Positions 32,249 to 41,074 of a DNA stretch of 64,000 bases are shown here, piece after piece. Both the position numbers and the translations under genes were made by a program. Positions within the stretch are counted from its first letter, which is position 1, and each line of letters starts with the position of its first letter. Source of the stretch: WRGT01 sp942493035 (lineage in GTDB: Bacteria; Spirochaetota; UBA4802; UBA5550); NCBI GenBank assembly GCA_942493035.1, contig OW818666.1, forward strand, positions 806,001-870,000. Direction: 5' to 3'. The notes under the pieces were generated by a model. That model saw nothing but the letters and a program-made list of their open reading frames with translations. It searched no databases and was not told where the DNA came from.

Positions 32249-33958
32249 TTACTCCACCATTCCGGAACCTTTTAAGATTTCTTTCATTTTTCGTGACGAT
32301 AATTTTATATCATTATAAATAATATCTTTTGTTTTATCCGTTTCGAGGGCATGTCGTGAAACATAAAATTGTGATTTTCTCATTAACGGTTTTAACAAAG
32401 AGTGCGTGTCATCATCTTCAAGAAAGTTATTAATTTTACTTATAATGATATCATCCGGTTTATCCGATTCTGATAATTCGACTATCTTGCAGATTTTTTC
32501 ATATCCGTTTTCAATAGATTTTCTGATTTCAGTAATATCGTTCGAATTGTTACCGGAGATTAATTTATCAATAATAGTCTGAGGATCACTTTTATTAGTT
32601 CCGGTTTTAACTGCATCAATTAAATTCATTTCTCTTGTGTTTTTAATTGCAGATCCGTCTCCTGAAGAATTTATAACAGTTGCTGATATCCTTCCTGCCG
32701 AATCTTCGAACCATGACCGGTATAAGTCAAATATAAAATCGGAGATTATTACCCCTCTGTCTCCATACCTTTTGACATATTTAATTTTTCTTTTTCTTAT
32801 TACATTCTGATTTATAGAATCGAGATTGCTGAATCTGTTGATGCGCGGTATCCAGTCGTCATTATGATAAGTACCGCTGCAGTGATACTCTCTGCCAGAG
32901 TAAGCAAGATCCTGTCCGACAAGTATAATCGGATCACAGCCCATGTTTAAAAGCAGATCAAACGCGCTGGTTGCGACTGATCCGCCGGATTGAACATCAC
33001 CAAGTGGTCCTGTTTTTTTTTCGATCCATTCTATCCCGGGAGTAGTTTCGCGAACTACATCACCGTCCGCATTCTGATAATATTTTGAAGTGGTGCTGAT
33101 AATTTTTCTCCCTTCAAATGTATTCAGAATCGAAGGGCAGCTTACCATATCTGCGATAAGTATTGTTTTATCTGTATGTACTCCGGTGAAATGTTTTAAA
33201 CTGTATTTTTGTGCATCAAGAGTAAGGACGAAATGCGGGCTGATACCATGTTTATTTAGTATTTTGAGAGATGTATCAACAGCAAGAATTACTGCGTTCT
33301 TTTTTATTTTTTTTAAATCTTCAATATTGTGTTTTAAAGACGGTCCTGCCGAGACAATTACTCCAGGAATTCCTCGGAATTTTCCGAAAAGTTTTGAAAC
33401 ACTTGATGCATCTTCCATATGTGCGAGATTTTTAAAAATATTCTGTATCCATTTTTCTTCAAATTCAAATCTTGTAAGAAGATCACTGATGCGGGAGGAT
33501 ATATATATTTTAATACTGCCGATAGTGTTGTCATAGAATTCAGGATTCAGCTGATATGACGGTTTATGTATATAATGAGCTATACCTTTGAAACCGGAAA
33601 GTTCCATTTCTTCAAAAATTGACTCAGGATCTTTACCCGGTGTTATAATATCAACTCCTTCAAGTGATGCAGAATTAAACTCCCGGCATAGTTTGAGTAC
33701 TTCATTTTCTTTTTCGATGGCGATTATTTTAACATCGGGGTATTTTTTCTTAAGTGCGGTTATGTGATATCCAAGAGCAATGCCGGAGACAGCTATTACG
33801 GACGGCTTACCCTTTTCAAATGCATCTACACTGCGCTCAGCCTCTTTAAACGGATCATACGAAGAGTGCAGTTTTAATTCTTTTCCGGTTTTATTATCCA
33901 GAACAGATAGAGTTTTAAAACCGTTTTTGGCATCAGTTACTAAATACTCCGGCATCAC
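32249..33958 (-). CDS. MAF-type glycosyltransferase (DUF115)
   Basis: A 569-residue protein. The central DUF115/MAF_flag10 domain is clear: IPGVIVSAGPSLKHNIEDLK, NAVILAVDTSLKILNKHGI, PHFVLTLDAQ, and PLGDVQSGGSVATSAFDLLLNMGCDPIILVGQDLAYSG (split here as DVQSGGSVATSAFDLL and PIILVGQDLAYSG). MAF proteins in other bacteria transfer nonulosonic acids to flagellin. The N-terminal part (VIAVSGIALGYHITALKK) is also typical. No signal peptide, so cytoplasmic. It starts 3 bp after the HDOD gene. No sialic or pseudaminic acid synthesis genes are in the window, so the donor sugar is unknown. Confidence 0.85.
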   Translation of the reverse strand: MMPEYLVTDAKNGFKTLSVLDNKTGKELKLHSSYDPFKEAERSVDAFEKGKPSVIAVSGIALGYHITALKKKYPDVKIIAIEKENEVLKLCREFNSASLEGVDIITPGKDPESIFEEMELSGFKGIAHYIHKPSYQLNPEFYDNTIGSIKIYISSRISDLLTRFEFEEKWIQNIFKNLAHMEDASSVSKLFGKFRGIPGVIVSAGPSLKHNIEDLKKIKKNAVILAVDTSLKILNKHGISPHFVLTLDAQKYSLKHFTGVHTDKTILIADMVSCPSILNTFEGRKIISTTSKYYQNADGDVVRETTPGIEWIEKKTGPLGDVQSGGSVATSAFDLLLNMGCDPIILVGQDLAYSGREYHCSGTYHNDDWIPRINRFSNLDSINQNVIRKRKIKYVKRYGDRGVIISDFIFDLYRSWFEDSAGRISATVINSSGDGSAIKNTREMNLIDAVKTGTNKSDPQTIIDKLISGNNSNDITEIRKSIENGYEKICKIVELSESDKPDDIIISKINNFLEDDDTHSLLKPLMRKSQFYVSRHALETDKTKDIIYNDIKLSSRKMKEILKGSGMVE

Positions 33959-33961
33959 CTG

Positions 33962-35452
33962 TTAACCCGGCAGCTTCTGATGGTCGTTATAGCTGTTTTT
34001 AATTTTCTGGTGAAAATCCTGCAGCTGTTCTATTGTATCGAGATTGAAGAATTCCAGGATATCAGTTTCGATGTAATAATAGTTGTACTTGTTAACTTCA
34101 ATTCCGCAGAGCATATTTGCAAGGTAAACAATGCTTGTGAGATCATTATATTCCGGATCACTATTTAGAGGGGAGTGGTGATTTGTTATAGACATTTTAA
34201 GGTCTTCGGGGAAATTCCATTTCTCAGCAATAAGTCCTCCGATTTCAGCGTGACTTATACCAATAGAAATCTCCTCCAGAATTGAAGATGAACGAAGCTG
34301 TTTATTCTTTGTTATTTCAGATATGGTGTGAATAATACTTTCATCAGCCGAGAGAAGAACAATTTTTCCTATATCATGCAGCAGGCCTGTTATAAATGCT
34401 GAATCAGCAAGATTTCCTAACCTTTTGAGCTTTGCTATCTGACGTGAATAATATGCTACCCGGATACAATGTTCCCATATCAGTTCGAATTTTTTGTATT
34501 TATTTCCGAGAATTTTTTTTGCGGTACTTGCAGTAAGAATCAGATGTAAATTTTTAAGTCCGATAATTTTAACGGCCTCTTTTATCGTAGAGATTTTCTT
34601 CCCTGGTACAAACCCTGCTGAATTAGATAATTTAATTACATCAGCGGTCAATGCCGGATCACGGGATATACGGTCGGCAATTTCATCGATAGAGGCTTCT
34701 TTTTTATTGCAGAGCTGCTGGAGTTCAATTATATTTTCAGGGAATGTCGGTAAAGACTCCACATCTTTCAGTATTTTTGCTTTGACGTCGGAGACTATTA
34801 TTTCCTCTTTGAGCTGTTTTGGTATTTTTACACTTACAGTAATACCTTTAGAATCATGATCAATAAATAGATTATCCGCGCCAATTCCTGAATTTTTCAG
34901 CAGGAAGACCATAAGAACAAGACCCAGTCCTGCGCCCTCTGTGGGATCATATACATCATTGTAGGCATCTGCGAGATTTAAAGATATCTTGGACTGATGA
35001 ATTCTAGACATGATCCGTTCATATTCTTCTTTAACAATTTGAACATTGTTGAAAACGGAAATAGTGAGTAATCCATTTTTCTGTTCAAAAGAAATCTTTA
35101 TATAATAGTTCTGGTTAGTAGTTACTTCCGATTCAATTTCATCAAGATTATAAAGATAATCCTCTTTAAAATTTTTCATTATATGTTCATATTTTTCGCT
35201 GTCCCTGATATCTATTCCCGATTTCTCAAAATATATTCTTTTCAGATTTGCTTTAAAAGCATTGAATACAATTTCCCTGATTATCGTAATTAAAGTTTCA
35301 AGAAGAAATATATTTCCCTGCGATGATAAAATTCTCAAAATAAGAGTATTTATGAGAATCAGAGATTTTTCGTCAATGAATCTGAATGAAAAGGTAACCT
35401 CTTCACCTTTTAATATCTTTTCGGCATATTTTTTATTATCGTTATTTATCAT
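33962..35452 (-). CDS. HDOD protein with N-terminal GHKL-ATPase-like domain
   Basis: A 496-residue protein with two parts. Residues 1-215 look like a degenerate histidine-kinase-type ATPase fold: IIREIVFNAFKANLKRIYFE resembles an N-box, and EGAGLGLVLMVFLLKNSG resembles the G2 box. Residues 230-430 are an HDOD domain (SLPTFPENIIELQQL, SRDPALTADVIKLSNSAGF), with HD-like residues GLLHDIGKIVLL and NHHSPL. No H-box is present, so it does not look like a normal kinase. HDOD proteins often act in signalling and motility. As first gene of the MAF operon it may regulate its partners; this is inference. Confidence 0.75.
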   Translation of the reverse strand: MINNDNKKYAEKILKGEEVTFSFRFIDEKSLILINTLILRILSSQGNIFLLETLITIIREIVFNAFKANLKRIYFEKSGIDIRDSEKYEHIMKNFKEDYLYNLDEIESEVTTNQNYYIKISFEQKNGLLTISVFNNVQIVKEEYERIMSRIHQSKISLNLADAYNDVYDPTEGAGLGLVLMVFLLKNSGIGADNLFIDHDSKGITVSVKIPKQLKEEIIVSDVKAKILKDVESLPTFPENIIELQQLCNKKEASIDEIADRISRDPALTADVIKLSNSAGFVPGKKISTIKEAVKIIGLKNLHLILTASTAKKILGNKYKKFELIWEHCIRVAYYSRQIAKLKRLGNLADSAFITGLLHDIGKIVLLSADESIIHTISEITKNKQLRSSSILEEISIGISHAEIGGLIAEKWNFPEDLKMSITNHHSPLNSDPEYNDLTSIVYLANMLCGIEVNKYNYYYIETDILEFFNLDTIEQLQDFHQKIKNSYNDHQKLPG

Positions 35453-35485
35453 ATTGAATTATTTTTTCTATTTTATCTCTATACG

Positions 35486-35538
35486 TAATTTCTCATAAAC
35501 CTGTGACATTCTTTAACAGCAGTTTGTGAGTACTTACT
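35486..35538. repeat. Core-less type B repeat
   Basis: GTAATTTCTCATAAACCTG and CAGCAGTTTGTGAGTACTTAC are the two outer arms of type B, with only about 15 bp between them instead of the GC hairpin. It looks like precise loss of the core. Confidence 0.6.
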
Positions 35539-35627
35539 CTATATGTAATTATCGGCGATTCAGCTTAAATAAACGATATAACTATTTTTTTTCAGTAATA
35601 ATTCCGGAACTTTTTGTAATTAAGTGA

Positions 35628-35744
35628 CAGTAATTATTACTCAATATAATTTTTCCGTGTAAAAAAATTATATATTCCCGCCTCCTTCGGCGGCGGGAAT
35701 AATAGAGCTTTTTTTAATTTAAAAAAGTTAAGGAATAAATACTG
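35628..35744 (+). repeat. Type A palindromic repeat
   Basis: CAGTAATTATTACTCAATAT arm, core CCCGCCTCCTTCGGCGGCGGG, GTTAAGGAATAAATACTG arm. It lies between the comEC stop and the HDOD start, both on the minus strand. A fragment (CAGTAATAATTCCGGA) precedes it at 35593. Confidence 0.85.
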
Positions 35745-35836
35745 ATCAGGATACTATAACATTCATCCCCAACAGTTGCGAGGATAGAATACTACTATTT
35801 TATGATAAATTTACTATTATTAAACATAAAATATTT

Positions 35837-37723
35837 TTAATTAAATTTTACAATTACATTATCCTTTTCAAGTTGAAAAATAATTTTTTTAAATGCACTG
35901 CTTATTGGAGGAATTCCGGCAAATCTATATTCTTCAATTATATACTCATTTAATATTGCTCTGGAGACATGAAGTCCAGTACTGTTGTTTTCTGATAACT
36001 CTATAATTTTTAAGTCCGGGTTTTTTAATTTTATTTTAGATATAATTTCTTCAGTATCAGCCGGATCCGTCAGATTCAGTTTGAGAATCTGTTTTTCATT
36101 TTCTGTTCTAATTTCAGCGGTTGATTTTCCGGAATTTATAATATAGTTTCTCTCATTATTGGTAAAATTTTTTTTCATATACATTGTACAGACAATTGCA
36201 GAAAAAAGAATAGGGTAGAATTTTAATTTATTTATATTTTTAGAATGAATTAAAGGTATTAAACCTGTCAGTAACAAAAATATAAGAGGTAGAGTTATAT
36301 CGTATACATAAAAATTAAGTTTTAAATCCGAAATGAATCCTGTAATTAACAGTGTAATTTTAAAAATATTGTCAGTGATATAGCCTGAAAAAACCGCAGC
36401 CGGTATTGAAATGTATGATACAAGAATTGTAAACATTGATGTGCCCATGATTAAAGTTATCAACGGAATTACAATAATATTTGAAGCTGCAGCTGCTGTA
36501 TTGAGCTGATTCATGTGAAAAATAATAATCGGAAGTGTGAATATCTGGGCGGAAAGAGTTATTGCTGTTGAGTCTGCAATAACACCGGGAATACTATTGA
36601 GAGATCTGCGGTACTGTTTATAGAAAATGATAATACCCGCGGTTGCTGTGAAGCTGAGCTGAAATCCGGGACTAAAAATTTCCCATGGTGCTATGAATAG
36701 AATTATTGAACACGTGAGCATCAGGTAATTAAATATGTTTCTCTTTCTGAACAGTAATGATTGCATGTAAAAGAATCCGAACATTACAACCGCCCGCACT
36801 AAAGAAACCGGCATATCCGTAATATATAGATAAAATAATACAAATAAAAATGAACCAAGCATTGCGATGTTTTTACGGAAAAACGGAATAAGCAGAAAAG
36901 CCGGAATTGCCGCAAAAATTGCAACGTGCATTCCTGAAGCTGATAGGGAATGGAGTACTCCGGAATTCCGGAATTGTATAATTACACTCTTTTCAATGTA
37001 GTTCTGATTCCCGGAGAGAAGAGCTTTAATTACTCCAGCCGCCGGCTGTTTGAATATCAAATCGATTCTTCCAAGGAGCCTTTTCTGTAAAGCAGTTGCA
37101 GGTGACATACTATTTTTTTTAATAATAGTAATGTCGTTATCGGATGCTGCTGTAGTAAAGTGAATACCCTGTGATATAAGCTTTGAGCAATATGGATTTG
37201 TGCTGTTGAGTAATACTTTATATATTTTTTTATGAATAAAGATGATATCACCTTTATTCAAATTGTTTTCACCCTGAAAGTAGAGAATACCTTTTAATTT
37301 ATTATCTTTATATTCTGTAGTGCTGAAATAAATTTCTGACGAATATCGTTTATATTTAATATCATCTATCTCTGCAGAAATGTTGCTAATGAATTCAGGA
37401 TAGTTTGTATCAGATATGAGATTCGAAATTTTATTTTCAAGATATAAGTAACTCGTGGAGTAAATAACAAGAAAAAATATTATATGAAGTATAATAGATA
37501 TACGTGAATTAAAGAAATTTCTGTATCTGACTGCTGTTGCAGTTAATGAGAGTAAAAAGAGAAGGGCGGATAATCCCGCAAAAATTGTTCCGCATAAACC
37601 GGTGATCTGACTGTACGAAGCAAGAGTAATGAATATGATATAACATCCGAATGGCGTTGATGGTACTAACGCATCATTAAGGAATCTGCTACATTCTTCC
37701 GACTTTGAAGATGAATCCGACAT
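35837..37723 (-). CDS. comEC: ComEC/Rec2-family DNA channel protein
   Basis: A 628-residue polytopic membrane protein. The N-terminal region has membrane helices and an OB-like soluble part (LKGILYFQGENNLNKGDIIF). The Competence domain follows with the signature VLHSLSASGMHVAIFAAIPA, then about seven more helices and QLSFTATAGIIIFYKQY. The C-terminal region after residue 520 is short and lacks the metallo-beta-lactamase motif HxHxDH seen in many full-length ComEC proteins. It starts 35 bp inside the barrel gene with an AGGGG ribosome site, so it belongs to the LolA-like/barrel operon. DNA uptake is inferred from the family; no other com or pil gene is here. Confidence 0.87.
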   Translation of the reverse strand: MSDSSSKSEECSRFLNDALVPSTPFGCYIIFITLASYSQITGLCGTIFAGLSALLFLLSLTATAVRYRNFFNSRISIILHIIFFLVIYSTSYLYLENKISNLISDTNYPEFISNISAEIDDIKYKRYSSEIYFSTTEYKDNKLKGILYFQGENNLNKGDIIFIHKKIYKVLLNSTNPYCSKLISQGIHFTTAASDNDITIIKKNSMSPATALQKRLLGRIDLIFKQPAAGVIKALLSGNQNYIEKSVIIQFRNSGVLHSLSASGMHVAIFAAIPAFLLIPFFRKNIAMLGSFLFVLFYLYITDMPVSLVRAVVMFGFFYMQSLLFRKRNIFNYLMLTCSIILFIAPWEIFSPGFQLSFTATAGIIIFYKQYRRSLNSIPGVIADSTAITLSAQIFTLPIIIFHMNQLNTAAAASNIIVIPLITLIMGTSMFTILVSYISIPAAVFSGYITDNIFKITLLITGFISDLKLNFYVYDITLPLIFLLLTGLIPLIHSKNINKLKFYPILFSAIVCTMYMKKNFTNNERNYIINSGKSTAEIRTENEKQILKLNLTDPADTEEIISKIKLKNPDLKIIELSENNSTGLHVSRAILNEYIIEEYRFAGIPPISSAFKKIIFQLEKDNVIVKFN

Positions 37724-38279
37724 TTACCCCTGCTGAGATTGAATTTGTGTTTTCGCCAATAGCAAATGATCCATATCTTGAATATATGTCGATAAAAAGT
37801 TTTGTATCAGGTGTAGTGTTAATGAGAAGTGTTAATGGAAGCTGAAGCCCTGCGCTTCCATTATGAGTCTGGTTTGATGGAGGAGACTCGAAATATAATC
37901 CCAGTCCGGCTCCAGCTGATACAGTTTTATTTATCGGGTAATAGTACTTTCCTGAAATGCCGAAATCCAGGTTAGTTATTGTAAAGTCAAGCTGATTGTA
38001 TGCATATTTAATCTGGAAATCACCGCATAGATTGTCAGCAAAAATATTCAGAGCTGCACCGCCCGATATTGAATAGCCCGATGTTTTATTTTTTTTTATT
38101 GAAGAGCCCTCCCATTCAGTATACTCTACTTTATTATATGCTGATGAAAAAGCAGGGCCGGCATAAGTCAGATTAAGACTCTCCTCTTCTCTTATCTCCT
38201 GTCCGTTAAGAACACTCTGAAGAAAAAATAATATAGAAAGTGTTATTAGTATCCCTGCTCTCTTCAATTGATGCCTCAT
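37689..38279 (-). CDS. Exported, predicted outer-membrane beta-barrel protein
   Basis: A 196-residue protein with a signal peptide (GILITLSILFFLQSVLNG) and an alternating hydrophobic/polar pattern with many Gly, Tyr and Asn residues (GYSISGGAALNIFADNL, YYYPINKTVSAGAGLGLYFE, SISAGVNVGFIF). The length would allow about eight strands. The C-terminus KVGRM lacks the usual final aromatic residue. I do not recognise a family. Its ATG overlaps the LolA-like stop (ATGA) and its end overlaps the comEC start, so it is made together with a lipoprotein-type carrier and a DNA channel protein. Confidence 0.6.
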   Translation of the reverse strand: MRHQLKRAGILITLSILFFLQSVLNGQEIREEESLNLTYAGPAFSSAYNKVEYTEWEGSSIKKNKTSGYSISGGAALNIFADNLCGDFQIKYAYNQLDFTITNLDFGISGKYYYPINKTVSAGAGLGLYFESPPSNQTHNGSAGLQLPLTLLINTTPDTKLFIDIYSRYGSFAIGENTNSISAGVNVGFIFKVGRM

Positions 38280-38881
38280 TTTATATTGAGCGGATTTTTT
38301 ACTACTTGAGCATTTGACGGAACATTGAAGTCAAATATACTCGGTATAACAGATGCATCGCTATTGATGTTAGAAATTGAAAAATTATATGTGCCGCCAT
38401 CCTTCGATTTCAAAACTGCTTTTTTCAGAAAAAAAGTTGAATCTACCATAAGTATAATTTCGGAGAAAGATCTGTCGCTGCTTTTAAGTTTGATCGTATA
38501 TCCTCCCGGGCCTTGTGCTGTAACGATTGCAAAATAACCTGATGTCAGTGCAGCTATACCGCCGGAACCACCTCCGCCCAGATCCTGAACTCCGCATATA
38601 TTACTTCCCGGAGAGTAGACCCACAGGCTTTTTCCATTTGATACGATTGTTTTTCCGGATGGATTGCTGAATTTAATGAAAATTTTTCCTGGACTCATAA
38701 ACTTAAAACTTCCGGTATATGATTCCCCCGAAGAATGGGACCAGGCTATAATACCTGTAAGTTTACCGATGCTGCTCATTCTTCCTCTAAAGCTTGCTAA
38801 TGCTTCATCGCCGGTTAACGCGAATGAATAATCACATATTGAGACAAAAATGATTGTGATTATAAATATTACTCTCTTCAT
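38276..38881 (-). CDS. LolA-like periplasmic carrier
   Basis: A 201-residue protein with a signal peptide (IFIITIIFVSICDYSFA) and the LolA fold pattern: SFRGRMSSIGKLTGIIAWSH, then FKFMSPGKIFIKFSNPSG, SNGKSLWVYSPGS, and later LMVDSTFFLKKAVLKSKDGG. LolA proteins carry lipids or lipoproteins between membranes. A Gly-rich loop GGGGSGGIAALTSG is unusual. It is the first gene of the operon with the barrel and comEC genes. It is one of three LolA/LolB-like genes in the window, and the only one next to comEC. Which is the housekeeping LolA cannot be told. Confidence 0.7.
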   Translation of the reverse strand: MKRVIFIITIIFVSICDYSFALTGDEALASFRGRMSSIGKLTGIIAWSHSSGESYTGSFKFMSPGKIFIKFSNPSGKTIVSNGKSLWVYSPGSNICGVQDLGGGGSGGIAALTSGYFAIVTAQGPGGYTIKLKSSDRSFSEIILMVDSTFFLKKAVLKSKDGGTYNFSISNINSDASVIPSIFDFNVPSNAQVVKNPLNIK

Positions 38882-39017
38882 TTCTCTATTTCCTTAATAA
38901 CTAATACGTTTGAAACAGTATTAATTTAAATTTTTTTTCAATTTTTGTTAAAATATTTTTTATATTGATATATTTCAAGAATTAAATATAGTTTTTATTT
39001 AATTAACGGGTGGTGGT
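38882..39017. other. AT-rich non-coding stretch
   Basis: Very AT-rich sequence upstream of the LolA-like gene, with no frame or repeat recognised. It presumably holds the minus-strand promoter. Confidence 0.4.
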
Positions 39018-39143
39018 GGCTTATTTTTGGGTGCACAGCGCTTCGCACTGCGCTGGGAGTGGGGATTACGGTGGCAGCGCCCCCGTAATCCCCAAATTCA
39101 GACGTATGCGGAGCATACGCACCCCCAAAAATAATTTGCTGCC
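39018..39143. repeat. Type C multi-hairpin repeat
   Basis: Outer arms GGCTTATTTTTGGGTGC and GCACCCCCAAAAATAA-type sequence pair. Inside are three hairpins: GCACAGCGC-ttc-GCACTGCGC, GGGGATTACGG/CCCGTAATCCCC, and CGTATGC-gga-GCATACG. A close relative is at 56341-56475 and a fragment at 49942-49990. Confidence 0.75.
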
Positions 39144-39326
39144 TTAACGGGGAAGTAAATATAAACTGGTCATAAAATTTTTCAAGGGAGTGTATGTTAA
39201 GCGCTGTTCTTGCAAAATGATGATTAAAAAAATACTGACTTTTGAGATATTTTACTTCCGGAATGGGGCTTGTCTGAAACAGCAGAGCTATATCTGCAAT
39301 ATTTTTATACTTTTTTGAGGAATGAA

Positions 39327-40031
39327 ATGAAGAAATTTATGCTGATTCTGCTGATTTTGTCGGGTACTGTTTTTATCTCTTATAAATATAGTGCACGAGT
39401 TTATGTGTATTACCTTAAATTGTATTATAATAAACTCTATACTGAAAGTGAGTTAACTGTAAAAGCCAGGAAGTTGTATGATGAAAAGAACTATAAAGAA
39501 GCAGAAGAATTATTAAGCTCCCTTATAATTATTTATCCGAAAAACAATGATTTAAAAAAAATTGCCGCATTTAATTATCTGCAGCTTGGGGATTCATTAA
39601 GGGGTGCGGAAATTCTGGCGGAAATTCCAGCTGATTTGATTGAAGAAAGCCGTATTCTTGAAGAAGTTTTAAAAAATCTTTATTATAGCGGACATTATGG
39701 CGATCTGGTCTATTTTTATGATAAAGGCATTATGCTTAATAATGTAAATACTGCTTTTTATTATGGAGTATCGTTATATAGAAAAGGAAGATATGATGAA
39801 TCATATAAAATGCTCATAGATGTAAAAAATAAAACTTTTATGCTTCCTGAGTTATCATTTTATTTAGGGCTTAATCTCGATAAAAAGGGGAAATCGCGGG
39901 AAGCATCCGGTTATATAAAGGAAGCATATGAGTCAGATAGATCTAATCAATCGTATAAAAAAGCACTTATAGATTCATATAGAAAGTCGGGATTATATAA
40001 AGATGCGGAAGTTCTTTTAAGAAGCAGATGA
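39327..40031 (+). CDS. Membrane-anchored TPR protein
   Basis: A 234-residue protein with an N-terminal membrane helix (MKKFMLILLILSGTVFISY) and TPR-like helical pairs from about residue 55 (ARKLYDEKNYKEAEELLSSL, YYGVSLYRKGRYDESYKML, KKGKSREASGYIKEAYESD). An earlier ATG at 39270 would add 19 residues; 39327 is preferred because TGAGGA lies 6 bases upstream and it opens with a clean anchor. The product is probably held on the periplasmic face. Its end is 2 bp from the convergent gene at 40034. No specific family is recognised beyond TPR. Confidence 0.7.
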   Translation: MKKFMLILLILSGTVFISYKYSARVYVYYLKLYYNKLYTESELTVKARKLYDEKNYKEAEELLSSLIIIYPKNNDLKKIAAFNYLQLGDSLRGAEILAEIPADLIEESRILEEVLKNLYYSGHYGDLVYFYDKGIMLNNVNTAFYYGVSLYRKGRYDESYKMLIDVKNKTFMLPELSFYLGLNLDKKGKSREASGYIKEAYESDRSNQSYKKALIDSYRKSGLYKDAEVLLRSR

Positions 40032-40033
40032 AT

Positions 40034-41071
40034 TCAGATTTTTTCCGGTAATCCGGTTGAGATGCTTTTGATTATATTTTTTGTAATATCAGTAATAGAT
40101 GATCCCTGGATTCCTGTTTCTGTTATTATAAGTTTATTGTTTTTTAAATTAAGGCATCTTATCCATGCATTTGTCTTGGTTTCATTAAACCCTATTATGA
40201 TGATGTAATCGATATCGTCCGTGGAAAAAGCCTGAATTTTCTTTAATATCTCTTTCTTCTTTGTTGTATCATCGAAAGAATACATGTCAAAAACTTCTTT
40301 TTCTTCTTTGATCTTGTTATAATACTCAGTTCCGGACCATGTTCCGTACATCAGTTCTATATCTTTTTTATTGTGAATCTGATGATATGATGCGTTGGCA
40401 CCGCTTAAGTGATAAAATTTATTTATCTGTTTATCATCAATTATACCATGAAGTTCATTTCCCTGAGTCGGGGAGAGCCTGTATCCGCTGGTCAGAAATT
40501 CATAATACAGGGTATTCAGTTCAGTCCCTTCAATATTCGTTAGAACTGCAAGTTTTGATTTTGCAGTAATTTTTTCATTTTTAAAAATAATTGAATCGGT
40601 TGCTATACTGTTTATCTGAAGGGCAATTTTATCTATAAGTTTAAAAACTTCAGTTTCAAGATAACCTGTATCTTCAAACTGAAAAACACTTGTGGTTCCT
40701 TTTTTATAAACATTTACTATGAGGATTATTCTATTGTTTTCGAGAGACTTGAATGTCCCGAATATAAAATAATCTGCAGCTATAGCTGAAGTAATATTTA
40801 CAAGATCTCCCTCTGTGAATTCGGTTTTAAAGCTGCTGTCTTCAGCGAAGGTGAGTGCAGGGATCTGTGCCGGCTTAATAATGTTGAATTTGTGCTTATT
40901 TTTTAATGCACTGGCGAATGAATTGGGTAATATTTTTTCAAGATAATCAAGACTTTCATTACCCGATTTATTTATGAAAAAGCCGAAAGCTGCGCTTGCG
41001 GCAGAAGCATTCACGCCAAAGCATAAAAATAATGAAGCAGTAAGGATAATATTTAAAAATCTGTAATTCAA
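40034..41071 (-). CDS. Exported protein with LpoB/CsgG-like N-terminal pattern
   Basis: A 345-residue protein with a signal peptide (IILTASLFLCFGVNASA). The N-terminal region (AAFGFFINKSGNESLDYLEK, then LPNSFASALKN, then AADYFIFGTFKSLENNRIIL) follows the alternating pattern of periplasmic proteins such as LpoB, CsgG or TolB N-domains, which assemble at the outer membrane. The rest has no motif I know. It is 3 bp downstream of a lipoprotein gene with a similar style of domain (VEYIVLLDLKEWEKV), so the two are likely partners in one envelope complex. Function unknown. Confidence 0.55.
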   Translation of the reverse strand: MNYRFLNIILTASLFLCFGVNASAASAAFGFFINKSGNESLDYLEKILPNSFASALKNKHKFNIIKPAQIPALTFAEDSSFKTEFTEGDLVNITSAIAADYFIFGTFKSLENNRIILIVNVYKKGTTSVFQFEDTGYLETEVFKLIDKIALQINSIATDSIIFKNEKITAKSKLAVLTNIEGTELNTLYYEFLTSGYRLSPTQGNELHGIIDDKQINKFYHLSGANASYHQIHNKKDIELMYGTWSGTEYYNKIKEEKEVFDMYSFDDTTKKKEILKKIQAFSTDDIDYIIIIGFNETKTNAWIRCLNLKNNKLIITETGIQGSSITDITKNIIKSISTGLPEKI

Positions 41072-41074
41072 CTT

